Positions 18,105 through 27,210 of a DNA stretch of 64,000 bases are shown here, piece by piece. Location of the stretch: contig CAKRVA010000004.1 in the NCBI GenBank assembly GCA_934408585.1, forward strand, positions 62,001 through 126,000. The letters run 5' to 3'. Position numbers and translations under genes: made by a program. Numbering within the stretch: the first letter of the stretch is position 1; each line of letters begins with the position of its first letter. This DNA comes from an uncultured Lachnospiraceae bacterium. Its GTDB lineage: Bacteria; Bacillota; Clostridia; Lachnospirales; Lachnospiraceae. Under the pieces are notes generated by a model, which did not search any database, had not been told where the DNA came from, and saw only the letters and a list, made by a program, of their open reading frames with translations.

Positions 18105-18138
18105 AAAAGTGCAGGAATCAATACATTCCTGCACTTTT
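18105..18138. terminator. Strong hairpin terminator
   Basis: AAAAGTGCAGGAAT pairs perfectly with ATTCCTGCACTTTT around a 6-base loop; A- and T-runs make it usable in both directions. The rest of 18040-18285 shows no gene; a weak TATAAT at 18240 may belong to the aldehyde dehydrogenase. Confidence 0.9.
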
Positions 18139-18285
18139 GTTATGTAAACCATTCGAGGATATCCTTAAATCTGAAAATAAAAAAGTCCATCGATAAAATT
18201 ATGGCGGAGTCGGCTCTTCTCATTTTTTGCGGGATAATATATAATAATGAGTATGGTACATGGAATACGGAAAGGAAGGGTGAAA

Positions 18286-19665
18286 ATGACGTCAGTAGAA
18301 ATTGCAGGAATTGTTGAAAAGCAAAAGCGTTTTTTTGAAACAGGTGATACCTGGAATCTGGATTTTCGAATTCAAATGTTACAGCATTTGCAGGATGAAA
18401 TCATAAAGCGGCAGGAAGATATTTTTATTGCACTGAAAAAAGACCTGGGAAAAAGCTTTATGGAAAGCTATATGTGTGAAGTCGGTCTGGCATTGAATGA
18501 ATTGACGTATATGTGCCGGAATCTGAAACGGTTTGCACGGAAAAAATATGTGCCGACGCCGATGGCGCAGTTTGCAGCGATAAGCTATGTGCAACGATGT
18601 CCATATGGTACGGTGCTGGTAATGAGCCCATGGAATTATCCGTTCCTGCTTACGATAGACCCGCTTGTAGATGCGATTGCAGCCGGAAATACCGTTGTGG
18701 TGAAGCCGAGCGCTTATTCTCCGGAAACGAGTAAGGTTCTGGCAGAAATTTTGCAGGCTGTATTTCCAGAACGATATGTAGCTGTTGTGCTGGGCGGACG
18801 TGCAGAAAATGCGTGCCTGCTGGAACAGAAATTTGATTATATCTTTTTTACGGGCAGTCCGGCAGTGGGACATGAGGTAATGCGTAAAGCAGCAGAACAT
18901 CTTACACCGATTACCCTCGAGCTTGGCGGAAAAAGTCCGTGTATTGTTGATAAATCCGCGAATATTCGACTGGCGGCAAGAAGAATTGTGTTTGGAAAAT
19001 ATCTGAATTGTGGGCAGACCTGTGTCGCACCCGATTATATATACTGCCATAAGTCGGTAGAAGATAAGCTGATTCGTGCCATCCGAGAGGAAGTGGTTCG
19101 TCAGTTCGGCTGTGCACCATTAGAGAATACGGATTATGGAAAAATCATCAACCGGAAACATTTTGAGCGTATAGAGGGACTGATTAATCAGGAAAAAGTA
19201 GTAATCGGTGGCAGGAGCCGGAAAGAATCGTTGCAGATAGAGCCTACGGTAATGAATCATGTTTCCTGGTCGGATGCCGTAATGAAAGAGGAAATTTTCG
19301 GACCGGTACTTCCAATACTTACGTTTGATAAATTGGATGATGCAATCAAAGAAATAAACAGGCATCCTCATCCGCTGGCACTTTACCTTTTTACATCCAG
19401 AAAAGAAGTAAGCCACAAAGTCTTCCAAAGCTGTAATTTTGGTGGTGGCTGTATCAATGATACGATTATCCATCTTGCAACTCCTTACATGGGATTTGGC
19501 GGGGTTGGAGAAAGCGGAATGGGGTCTTATCATGGAAAAGCCGGATTCGATACGTTTTCCCATAAAAAGAGCATTGTGGATAAGAAAACGTGGATAGACC
19601 TTCCAATTCGTTATCAGCCGTATACTCCATTGGCAGAAAAGGTATTACACAAGGTTTTGAAATAG
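18286..19665 (+). CDS. NAD(P)-dependent aldehyde dehydrogenase (class 3-like)
   Basis: A 459-residue aldehyde dehydrogenase that oxidises aldehydes to acids. The short N-terminus, the SPWNYPF motif, Glu212 in LELGGKSP and the catalytic Cys246 in NCGQTCVAPDY place it near the ALDH3/YwdH group. The C-terminal segment with HKKSIVDK is also typical. The start at 18286 has GGAAGGG upstream; an earlier ATG at 18247 lacks one. A HAD phosphatase follows 15 bases later and may be co-transcribed. The physiological aldehyde is unknown. Confidence 0.93.
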   Translation: MTSVEIAGIVEKQKRFFETGDTWNLDFRIQMLQHLQDEIIKRQEDIFIALKKDLGKSFMESYMCEVGLALNELTYMCRNLKRFARKKYVPTPMAQFAAISYVQRCPYGTVLVMSPWNYPFLLTIDPLVDAIAAGNTVVVKPSAYSPETSKVLAEILQAVFPERYVAVVLGGRAENACLLEQKFDYIFFTGSPAVGHEVMRKAAEHLTPITLELGGKSPCIVDKSANIRLAARRIVFGKYLNCGQTCVAPDYIYCHKSVEDKLIRAIREEVVRQFGCAPLENTDYGKIINRKHFERIEGLINQEKVVIGGRSRKESLQIEPTVMNHVSWSDAVMKEEIFGPVLPILTFDKLDDAIKEINRHPHPLALYLFTSRKEVSHKVFQSCNFGGGCINDTIIHLATPYMGFGGVGESGMGSYHGKAGFDTFSHKKSIVDKKTWIDLPIRYQPYTPLAEKVLHKVLK

Positions 19666-19680
19666 GGAGCGTACAATTTT

Positions 19681-20304
19681 ATGATAAAAAATGTGATTTT
19701 TGATATTGGAAATGTATTGGTGGAGTTTACACCGCAAAAGACGATGCGGAAAATTGGGATTCCGGAAGAAAAAGTAGACGCACTGCTTGTCGCAAGCGTT
19801 TTTAATAAATGGTGGCAGGAGCTGGACCGCGGATTCCTTCCTGAAAAGGAAGTACAGGAATATATGATTGCGGATCATCCGGAACTGGAAAACGAAATAC
19901 GTTGTTTTTTTGAAAAAGGAACGCCACACATTGTCCGGTCGTTTGACTATTCGGCAGGATGGCTAAAATCATTGAAAGAAAAAGGCTTAGGAATTTATCT
20001 GCTTTCCAATTATCCGGAGAGTTATTTTGAGATTCACAGTAAAAATGAGTTTACCTTTTTGCCTTATGTGGATGGGAAAATTGTTTCTGCCTATGTAAAG
20101 AAAATTAAGCCGGACCCCGATATATATCGTGTGCTTTTAGAAACATACGGACTGAATGCACAGGAGTGCGTATTTTTGGATGACCGGAAAGAAAATATTG
20201 TGGTGGCACAGAAACTTGGATTCCATACCATCTGGTTCAGAAATTATGAGGAAGCATGTCAAAAATTGGCAGCGATGCTTGAAAAACAGGCAGAAATTTG
20301 CTAA
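19681..20304 (+). CDS. HAD-superfamily hydrolase (YihX-like)
   Basis: A 207-residue HAD hydrolase. Motif I is FDIGNVLVEF, where the first Asp is the nucleophile, motif II is YLLSNYP, Lys lies in KKIKPDP, and motif IV is VFLDDRKENI. These match the phosphatase subfamily that includes YihX. The substrate is unknown. SD GGGAG lies upstream, and the gene follows the aldehyde dehydrogenase closely. Confidence 0.88.
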   Translation: MIKNVIFDIGNVLVEFTPQKTMRKIGIPEEKVDALLVASVFNKWWQELDRGFLPEKEVQEYMIADHPELENEIRCFFEKGTPHIVRSFDYSAGWLKSLKEKGLGIYLLSNYPESYFEIHSKNEFTFLPYVDGKIVSAYVKKIKPDPDIYRVLLETYGLNAQECVFLDDRKENIVVAQKLGFHTIWFRNYEEACQKLAAMLEKQAEIC

Positions 20305-20323
20305 AATATGATTGAGTAAATAT

Positions 20324-20347
20324 GACGTTTTTAATGAGAAAAACGTC
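20324..20347 (+). terminator. Hairpin after the HAD hydrolase gene
   Basis: GACGTTTTT pairs perfectly with AAAAACGTC around a 6-base loop, followed only by TTGTT, so termination may be partial. Confidence 0.55.
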
Positions 20348-20392
20348 TTGTTAGGACACGGATGTCCGCAGGTAGAAAGGCAGGGAGGTCAT

Positions 20393-21124
20393 ATGGGAAT
20401 ACAACTTAATTTAGGCAGAGGATTGAAAACAGATTATACGGGACTTTTTCAGAGTTTGTCCAAAACCGGCGTGTCGAATTTGAATTTTCTTTCGGATTAC
20501 GCAAGCATAAAGAACGGCAGCTATGGCAAACTGATGAAGGCTTACTATGCAAAAGAAGGCGCAACAAAGAAAGCAGCTTCTTCGATTGTAGACAACAAGA
20601 AGAGCAATATTGCGACTTCTAAGGATTCCGCAGAAACGCTGAAGTCGGTAGAATCTGCGGCAGATACGTTAAAGAGTTCCGCAGATAAGCTTATCAGCAA
20701 AGAAAAGGATAATGTTTTCGAAAAAGGAAAGGAAGACATTTACCAGGCAGTAAACAGCTTTGTAAATGATTATAACAAGTTGATTCAGGGAAATGAAAAG
20801 GTTGCATCCGACAGCATTGCAAATCGTGTAAAAACACTTACCGTAATGACGGACGCAAACAGCAGAATGCTTAGCAAGGTCGGAATTACAGTAAATAAGG
20901 ATAAGACATTATCCCTGGATAAGGAAGCGTTCCTTAATGCAGATGAAACAACGATTAAATCATTGTTCCACGATACACCGTCTTATGCATATCGTGTTTC
21001 AGCACAGGCTTCTTTGATTGACTATGCAGCCAATCGTGAAGCAACTAAGGCAAATACCTATACCGGAACAGGAAATTATAGCAATAATTATGCAACCGGT
21101 AATTTATATGATTCTATTTTCTAA
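20393..21124 (+). CDS. FliD-like (flagellar cap C-terminal-like) protein, orphan
   Basis: A 243-residue protein with a Lys/Ala/Ser-rich helical middle (residues about 60-110). A C-terminal part (FVNDYNKLIQG, later MLSKVGITVNKDKTLSLDKEAF) resembles the C-terminal region of flagellar hook-associated protein 2 (FliD). The usual FliD N-terminus and signal peptide are absent. No flagellar structural genes are in the window. The start at 20393 has AGGGAGG upstream; the frame extends to 20312 but covers a hairpin. Function is inferred only from resemblance and may concern secreted or surface filaments. Confidence 0.6.
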   Translation: MGIQLNLGRGLKTDYTGLFQSLSKTGVSNLNFLSDYASIKNGSYGKLMKAYYAKEGATKKAASSIVDNKKSNIATSKDSAETLKSVESAADTLKSSADKLISKEKDNVFEKGKEDIYQAVNSFVNDYNKLIQGNEKVASDSIANRVKTLTVMTDANSRMLSKVGITVNKDKTLSLDKEAFLNADETTIKSLFHDTPSYAYRVSAQASLIDYAANREATKANTYTGTGNYSNNYATGNLYDSIF

Positions 21125-21141
21125 TAGGGAAAAGAATGGTT

Positions 21142-21174
21142 TTGGGCACATTTCAACAGAAATGCGCCTGTTTT
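21142..21174 (+). terminator. Terminator after the FliD-like gene
   Basis: GGGCACATTTC and GAAATGCGCCT form an imperfect stem around AACA, followed by GTTTTTTATT. Confidence 0.75.
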
Positions 21175-21208
21175 TTATTAAATAATTAGTAAAAATTCAT
21201 AAAAACCA

Positions 21209-21237
21209 TTGACAGAAAATCTTAAATCTGTTATTTT
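21209..21237 (+). promoter_or_regulatory. Promoter of the type VII-like operon
   Basis: TTGACA at 21209-21214 and TATTTT at 21232-21237 are 17 bases apart, upstream of the essC-like gene. Confidence 0.6.
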
Positions 21238-21343
21238 ATAAACACTTTCAAAAATCATATTTTTCAGAGCAGTGAAAACTGTGTGAAGAGTTCTTTTTCA
21301 GAACAATTTTTTCAAAGCAAATCAGAATATAGGAGGGAAAAGC

Positions 21344-24300
21344 TTGCAAAGACAAGAGGTGCGGCAGGAGTTTTTTCTAATGGCATTTACCGGGGAACAA
21401 ATAGCGTTTCGCAAGGTGACGGCAATGGAATTTGGGCAGTATCAGATGAAATCTGGGAATATGAAAGTCACTTTATTCTATAAAAATGAACGTTGGCATG
21501 ACGGTAAAGGAAGTGAACTTGTACAGGACAGATTGATTGAAGTAGAGGGAGAGCTGGGCGAACCTGTGACACTCTATTTACAAAAAGCTGAAAACACGTT
21601 TGGGGGAACCGGTAGAGTGAATCTGGAAGACGAGAACCGGCTGGTGATTGGATGTGATTATGGAAATACCATATATTATGAATTTTACAGGCATGTGAAG
21701 CAAAAGCATATCATGGTTCTATTGGAAGACGGAATTGTAACATTGCAGAATATGGCAGATGGATGTTATGTAAACGGACAGAAGAAAACGGGAGATTTGG
21801 TACTTCATACGGGGGACCGGATACAGCTTTATGGTTTAGAATTATTGTTTTTACATCCCTATATTATTTGTATGTTTCATATGGGAAGAGGGCGCCTTGC
21901 AGGGAAAAGCTTTTCACCCGGCAGACGATTATCTAGCCGAAAACCGGTACAAAGAGTTGAGTTTTTGCCGGAAATAACAGAGGAATTAAGAACCGAAGAA
22001 GTAGAAATTCTTTTGCCACGTGAACTGCATAAGAATCGGGGAACACCTGCATTTCTGAGCCTTGGACCGTCTTTGACCATGATGTTTCCCATGCTGCTGA
22101 TGTCGTATTTAAACAGTACCATGAATGCGGGGACAGGGAAGAACTTTTATTATGTGACCATAGTAACCGGGATTTGCAGTACCTTTTTTACACTGGTCTG
22201 GGGAATTGCCAATTACATTTATGGAATGTGTGAGCAGCGTAAGGAAGCCAGAGGGCGTTGCAGACAGTACCGGGATTATTTACAAAGGCAGGACAGGGAA
22301 TTGGCAGATTTCCAGGAACAAAACAGAAGAATTTGCAATGAAAGGTATGGCACCATTGAAGAACTGCTTGGGAATGGGAATCTGATATATCTGCGATGGA
22401 ACAGGCAGTGTTCCGGAGAAGATTTTCTTTTTCTAAGATTGGGAACCGGGAAGATATCCAATCTTTTTGAAATAAAGCTTGCAGCAAACAGTAAGAAAAT
22501 ATTGCCGGATTATCTGACCGGAGAGGCAATGGCATTAAAGGAACGATATGAAATTGCGGATAATATGCCAATTGGAGTCCATTTACAGGAAAAACACTGC
22601 CTTGGAATAGAGGTACCGGAGAATCGCAGTATCGAAATTCTGTTTCAGATTTTGGTTCAGCTAACGGCAGGCTATCGGGACACCGTGTTGAAGCTTGCCT
22701 GCTTTTATGAAGAGGAGTGTGACTGGCAGAAGCAATTTGCGGAAGGAATAAGATGGGTGCCGCATTGCTGGTCGGTGGATGGAAGTACACGATTTGTAGC
22801 CGGAAACCGGGAAGAAGTGGCAGAAATTCTTCCGACGTTGACAAAAGAAATTTCAGAATCGGACGGAAAACCATATTATGTGGTGTTTTTGCTAAATGAG
22901 GAATTATTACGTGGGGAGATGTTGCTGGATTATTTTTGCGAAGAGCGGATTTCACATTCGGTCAGCGTTATCGGAATCCGTACAGAGCATAGTATGCTGG
23001 AAGGAAAGTGGGATTGCTGCATACAGGATTTGTTTGAAACAAAGCAACTGCTGTTGTATGAACATGGTCTGGGGGTGAAAACACCACTTGAAATCGCATA
23101 TTGTAACGAATTCGAGGGGCAGAAATTTGCAAGAAGACTATCGCAGTTGTTTTGCACAAAAGAAAGAATCTCAACACAGTTGCCTGAAAAAGTTGACTTT
23201 CTGGAGTTGTTTGGCTGTCACCGAATCGAAGAACTTGAAAGTGAGAACCGATGGAAAACGGCAAGACCGGAAAAACGATTAAAAGTACCTATTGGGAAAG
23301 CCATGGGAAATCATATAGTATATTTGGATGTTCATGAAAAGTTTCATGGACCGCACGGACTCATTGCAGGAACTACCGGCTCCGGAAAAAGTGAATTGTT
23401 GCAGACGTATCTGCTTTCTCTGGCAGTCTGTTTTAGTCCACAGGATGTAACCTTTTTTATGATTGATTATAAAGGTGGAGGAACCGGCAATTTCATAAAA
23501 AATCTTCCGCACTGTGCAGGCGTGGTTTCCAATCTATCCGGAAGCCAGATACGTAGGGCAATGCTTGCAATCTCCAGTGAAAACCGACGAAGACAACAAA
23601 TCTTTTCTCAATTTGAAGTAAACCATATCGATGCCTATACAAATCTGTTTCGAGAGGGAAAAGCATCTTTTCCATTACCACATTTGTTAATTGTAGTAGA
23701 TGAGTTCGCAGAATTAAAGCGGGAAGAACCCGATTTCATGCAAAAGCTGATTTCACTTGCACAGGTAGGAAGAAGTCTGGGCGTGCATCTTTTACTGGCG
23801 ACGCAGAAACCGGCAGGAACAGTGGATGACAAAATATGGAGCAATGCAAGGTTCCGGCTGTGCTTAAAGGTACAGGACCGGCAGGATAGCATGGATATGC
23901 TTCATCAGCCGGATGCCTCGCTCTTAACGAAGCCGGGACAATGCTATCTGCAGATTGGAAATAATGAACTATATCAATATTTTCAGACCGGCTATTGTGG
24001 GGGAAACTATCATCCCCAGGAGAAGAAGCAGGATGCGGCAATGCTCCTTTCCAGAACAGGGGAACGATATTACGCATCTGTTTCGAATAAGGAGGATAAT
24101 AAAACAAAGTTAATTGACATAATTATAGATTATGTTAATCAAATAACAGAAAAATATCATTACAAAAGGGCAGGAACTTTATGGATGGAGGAACTTCCGG
24201 AAAGTCTTTTTTATGAAGAAATAGAAAATTTTTATTCCAATCGTAAGGCAGACACAGGGGAAAATACGCTTCTTATTGGAATTGCGGATGATCCGGAAAA

Positions 24301-25768
24301 TCAATGCCGTAAGGCATTCACATATGCACCGTTACAGCAGGGACATCTGGTAATCTGTGGGGGACCATCGACCGGAAAAAGTACGTTGTTACATACCTTA
24401 TTGGAGCAGATGGTCCGCTTTTATAACCCGCAGGAGATGAGTTATCTGCTAATTTCGTTGGAAGAGCAGAGGAATGTATATGCGGATGCACCACATTGTA
24501 TCGGATATCTGGAGCATACAGAGGGAGTGGATGTGTTTTTTTGCCAGCTGGTACAGCTGGCAAAGACAAGAAAGAGGCAAATGGCAGGACAGAATTATAG
24601 GGAGTATCAAAGAAGCGGTAAAAAAACATTGCCGATACTGATGGTCTGTATAGATGATTTTTCCAGATTGAGGAAAAAGCTCCGGGACGAACAGGAAGAA
24701 GCACTTTTGCGGATGGTTTCCGAGGGGATTGGGATAGGAATGTTTTTCGTGATGACGGGAAGCGGAACAGGTGATTTCCCGGCAAAGCTGTTTCAAAAAG
24801 TTAAGTTGACCATTGCACTTGAAATGAGTGACCTGTACCAATATGGGGATGTAATGCGAAAATATCATGGATTTCCATATCCGAAAAGCGGTGTTGCCGG
24901 AAGAGGATTATGCAAAATAGAGGACCGGATTTTGGAATTCCAGACGGCATTATTTAAAAAGCAAATGTTTTGCATTCAGAATGGAACTGTAGTGTATCCG
25001 CACTTCAGGCATATTCCTTTAGAACCGGAATGGAAGGACATGGAGCAGGTACAGGATACAAAAATATCCCGGAAAATACCAGTTGCCTATAATCGGAAAA
25101 CGGGTGAGGTGGAAGCTTTTTCATTGGAACGGACAGGAGCTTTTCTGATATCCGGAGGATATCGAACCGGAAAAACGAATGTTGTTCAAAATATTCTTTC
25201 CTCTCTGTGCTTAAGAAAGCAGGAGATTCTGTTAATCGATTTTTCAAAAGAGCATTGGGACTTCAGAACGCGGGAAAGGGTACAATATGTGACCAGTGAG
25301 TCCGAAACAGATGGTATTTTGAGAATGAACATGCATAAGAGGGGTACATGGATTGTTGTAGTGCCACAGCTTCAAAAGTTTACGGATTACCTATCTGGCG
25401 GTGGACAAGACGGTATGGAGAGAACCAGATTTTGGGAAAAGAAAATTTGGGAACAGACGTCCTGTTTTGTCATTGGCAGCTATCATCCGCAAAAGGATTT
25501 GAATTTGCAGATGAGTGTTTTCTTTAAGAAACTTGCAGAGTTTCAGTGTGGCATACACCTGGGAGGTAATGTTGCAATGCAGCGTGTCCTGGAATTTGAT
25601 GACCTGTCATTTGCTCAAATGAATGTACCGGAGAAAGCAGGGGACGGCGTTTATAAGAACGGAGCAGGAAGCGGTACTAAGGAAATCAGGATTCCGTTGT
25701 GGGGAAAGGAGGAAGAAAAGCATGATGCTTGTGGAAGTGGAGATACCGGCTCTTTGGGAAACGTTTGA
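21344..25768 (+). CDS. EssC-like type VII secretion FtsK/SpoIIIE ATPase
   Basis: A 1474-residue protein with an N-terminal region resembling the FHA-type domains of EssC (a possible FHA fold at about residues 60-175). Two membrane helices lie near 240-285, followed by three tandem FtsK/SpoIIIE ATPase domains. Domain 1 is complete: Walker A GTTGSGKS at about 676-683 and Walker B VVDEF with Asp786. Domain 2 has GGPSTGKS at about 1006-1013 and CIDDF. Domain 3 has GGYRTGKT near 1271-1278. EssC is the motor that recognises and exports WXG100 substrates. A TTG start follows AGGAGGG by 6 bases. The gene overlaps the next by 47 bases. Confidence 0.93.
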   Translation: MQRQEVRQEFFLMAFTGEQIAFRKVTAMEFGQYQMKSGNMKVTLFYKNERWHDGKGSELVQDRLIEVEGELGEPVTLYLQKAENTFGGTGRVNLEDENRLVIGCDYGNTIYYEFYRHVKQKHIMVLLEDGIVTLQNMADGCYVNGQKKTGDLVLHTGDRIQLYGLELLFLHPYIICMFHMGRGRLAGKSFSPGRRLSSRKPVQRVEFLPEITEELRTEEVEILLPRELHKNRGTPAFLSLGPSLTMMFPMLLMSYLNSTMNAGTGKNFYYVTIVTGICSTFFTLVWGIANYIYGMCEQRKEARGRCRQYRDYLQRQDRELADFQEQNRRICNERYGTIEELLGNGNLIYLRWNRQCSGEDFLFLRLGTGKISNLFEIKLAANSKKILPDYLTGEAMALKERYEIADNMPIGVHLQEKHCLGIEVPENRSIEILFQILVQLTAGYRDTVLKLACFYEEECDWQKQFAEGIRWVPHCWSVDGSTRFVAGNREEVAEILPTLTKEISESDGKPYYVVFLLNEELLRGEMLLDYFCEERISHSVSVIGIRTEHSMLEGKWDCCIQDLFETKQLLLYEHGLGVKTPLEIAYCNEFEGQKFARRLSQLFCTKERISTQLPEKVDFLELFGCHRIEELESENRWKTARPEKRLKVPIGKAMGNHIVYLDVHEKFHGPHGLIAGTTGSGKSELLQTYLLSLAVCFSPQDVTFFMIDYKGGGTGNFIKNLPHCAGVVSNLSGSQIRRAMLAISSENRRRQQIFSQFEVNHIDAYTNLFREGKASFPLPHLLIVVDEFAELKREEPDFMQKLISLAQVGRSLGVHLLLATQKPAGTVDDKIWSNARFRLCLKVQDRQDSMDMLHQPDASLLTKPGQCYLQIGNNELYQYFQTGYCGGNYHPQEKKQDAAMLLSRTGERYYASVSNKEDNKTKLIDIIIDYVNQITEKYHYKRAGTLWMEELPESLFYEEIENFYSNRKADTGENTLLIGIADDPENQCRKAFTYAPLQQGHLVICGGPSTGKSTLLHTLLEQMVRFYNPQEMSYLLISLEEQRNVYADAPHCIGYLEHTEGVDVFFCQLVQLAKTRKRQMAGQNYREYQRSGKKTLPILMVCIDDFSRLRKKLRDEQEEALLRMVSEGIGIGMFFVMTGSGTGDFPAKLFQKVKLTIALEMSDLYQYGDVMRKYHGFPYPKSGVAGRGLCKIEDRILEFQTALFKKQMFCIQNGTVVYPHFRHIPLEPEWKDMEQVQDTKISRKIPVAYNRKTGEVEAFSLERTGAFLISGGYRTGKTNVVQNILSSLCLRKQEILLIDFSKEHWDFRTRERVQYVTSESETDGILRMNMHKRGTWIVVVPQLQKFTDYLSGGGQDGMERTRFWEKKIWEQTSCFVIGSYHPQKDLNLQMSVFFKKLAEFQCGIHLGGNVAMQRVLEFDDLSFAQMNVPEKAGDGVYKNGAGSGTKEIRIPLWGKEEEKHDACGSGDTGSLGNV

Positions 25769-25964
25769 TTTTGAGGTAGATGAAGATGCCCGGGTAGAGG
25801 AAGTAATCATACAAATGGAGCAGACCATTGCACAGAAGAAACGGATGAAATCGGATGAAGCCGAAAAATATCTTTATGCCATGAATCAGGAACAGGTGCT
25901 AAGCGGAGAAAAGACTTTGCGGGAGCAGGGAGTCCAGGCAGGTGAAACATTGCTTTTGATATAA
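25722..25964 (+). CDS. EsaB/YukD-like ubiquitin-fold protein
   Basis: An 80-residue protein (MMLVEVEIPALWETFDFEVDE...) ending GVQAGETLLLI, with the length and layout of the ubiquitin-like EsaB/YukD component of type VIIb secretion. GGAGG lies 9 bases upstream. A second ATG at 25725 is possible. It overlaps the end of the essC-like gene, which implies translational coupling. The frame is open further upstream to 25623 inside essC, but that part has no start signal. Confidence 0.75.
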   Translation: MMLVEVEIPALWETFDFEVDEDARVEEVIIQMEQTIAQKKRMKSDEAEKYLYAMNQEQVLSGEKTLREQGVQAGETLLLI

Positions 25965-25980
25965 AAGGAGAATGCTATAT

Positions 25981-26277
25981 ATGAATGGGACAATCGAGTT
26001 ACATACGGAAAGTCTGGAAGTACGGATAGAGGAGCTTCTGTTGGAAATTACGAAGATGAAGGATGATATTTCACTTATGGCGGAAGACACTGAAATTTTA
26101 CAACAAAAATGGAAGGGACAGGCAAATTTTATCTGGACGTTACGGTTTCATAAGGAACTGGAGGAAAGCATGAAAGTTGTGAAAAAATTGCAGCAAAATA
26201 TAGGTGCAGTATGGGAAATGGCTGTTTGTCTGGCAGATGCGGAACAGAAAATTCTTACCATGATAGAAACTTGTTAG
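25981..26277 (+). CDS. WXG100-type small helical protein (copy 1)
   Basis: A 98-residue, nearly all-helical protein with a central WKG turn (QQKWKGQANF), matching the size and WXG hairpin of WXG100 secretion substrates. The start at 25981 lies 10 bases after AGGAG; an ATG at 25972 is too close to it. A C-terminal MIETC is unusual. It sits between the YukD-like gene and another small helical gene. Confidence 0.7.
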   Translation: MNGTIELHTESLEVRIEELLLEITKMKDDISLMAEDTEILQQKWKGQANFIWTLRFHKELEESMKVVKKLQQNIGAVWEMAVCLADAEQKILTMIETC

Positions 26278-26286
26278 GAGGAACTT

Positions 26287-26583
26287 ATGGAACAGACGTT
26301 GAAGGTAACACCGGAGCAACTATATGCGATGGAGCAAAGCTACAGGGAAATGCTGCAAAAAATAAAAAGCCAATACTGCGATTCATCCGATAAGCTGGAA
26401 CAATTATCCTCCTTGTTGATTGTGGAGGGAATGGATATTTTGTTACAACGACAAAAGCAGGAGTGTATGGAAGCACAGCAGGTGTTTGAGAGAATGGAAA
26501 AACAGATTTTAAAGCTTTCCCAAATAGCGGATTGGTATGATTATGCAGAAAGGAAAAACGTGGATGGTATCAGGGGTAATTGA
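26287..26583 (+). CDS. WXG100-sized helical protein lacking the WXG motif (copy 2)
   Basis: A 98-residue helical protein that begins EQTLKVTPEQL, like the fifth copy (EGILKVTPEKL), but the central turn has no Trp-x-Gly. A YDYAERKN sequence lies near the end. TAGGAGG is ideally placed upstream. It may be a heterodimer partner or a chaperone-like protein of the Lap type rather than a substrate; this is inference from size and position. It overlaps the next gene by 20 bases. Confidence 0.62.
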   Translation: MEQTLKVTPEQLYAMEQSYREMLQKIKSQYCDSSDKLEQLSSLLIVEGMDILLQRQKQECMEAQQVFERMEKQILKLSQIADWYDYAERKNVDGIRGN

Positions 26584-26872
26584 AATACAGTTTCAAAAAA
26601 TGAAGCAGCTGGTTGAAAGGATGAATGGTCTGGCGGATGGTCTGCAAAATCTGGGAGAACAGCAAATGATGGAACAGATTTGCCAGACGAAGAACATCTG
26701 GATAAGCCAGAGCGCCGATACGTTTATCGGGAAGGAGGTGAAACAGAGTGTGCAGATTACCGCCATGGCAGAAAGCCTGCGCAATGTTGCAGATATCATT
26801 GAGAAGCAGGCAAAACTAATGTACTTTGCAGAAAAAGCAAATGAAACAATCGCAGTAAAAAGAATTTATTAG
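26564..26872 (+). CDS. WXG100-type small helical protein with WIS turn (copy 3)
   Basis: A helical protein of 102 residues from the chosen start, with a central IWISQSADTF turn that resembles a WXG turn with Ser in place of Gly. Earlier in-frame ATGs at 26537 and 26543 exist; the start at 26564 is about 11 bases after AAAGGA and gives a WXG100-like length. It begins inside the preceding gene. Confidence 0.62.
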   Translation: MVSGVIEIQFQKMKQLVERMNGLADGLQNLGEQQMMEQICQTKNIWISQSADTFIGKEVKQSVQITAMAESLRNVADIIEKQAKLMYFAEKANETIAVKRIY

Positions 26873-26883
26873 GAGGAAAATGT

Positions 26884-27183
26884 ATGGGATTTTTTCAGGT
26901 TACAGCAAACGAGTTAAGGAGTAAGGCAGGAACTTTACAGGATTTGAACTATCAATTTTACACAAAATCGACAGAACTTGCCGAAAAAGAAAATTCATTA
27001 TGTGGAATGTGGGAAGGACAGGCGAGAGATGCATTTCATCATGCCTTTTTAAACGACCGTCAGCAGATGGAGGTTTTTCATAAACTGATTGGACGCTACG
27101 TACAGGCATTATTTGAAATTGCAGCACGCTACGAAGAAGCAGAAGCAAGAAATGCAGAGCTTGCCGCATCAAGAAATTATTAA
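26884..27183 (+). CDS. WXG100 family protein (copy 4)
   Basis: A 99-residue helix-turn-helix hairpin with a classical CGMWEGQARDAFHHAF centre, the clearest WXG100 protein of the set. Its C-terminal helix has YEEAEARNAEL, reminiscent of the YxxxD/E-type export signal. AGGAGG precedes the ATG. It is probably an EssC substrate or partner. Confidence 0.85.
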   Translation: MGFFQVTANELRSKAGTLQDLNYQFYTKSTELAEKENSLCGMWEGQARDAFHHAFLNDRQQMEVFHKLIGRYVQALFEIAARYEEAEARNAELAASRNY

Positions 27184-27210
27184 ACAGTATAAAAACAGGA
27201 GGAAAAGAAA

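Noticed and set aside
18099..18317. 72-residue ORF before the aldehyde dehydrogenase
   Set aside because: It contains the terminator hairpin and overlaps the start of the real gene in another frame.
22188..22955. Long minus-strand ORF inside the essC-like gene
   Set aside because: No start signal or protein family; it mirrors the plus-strand gene.
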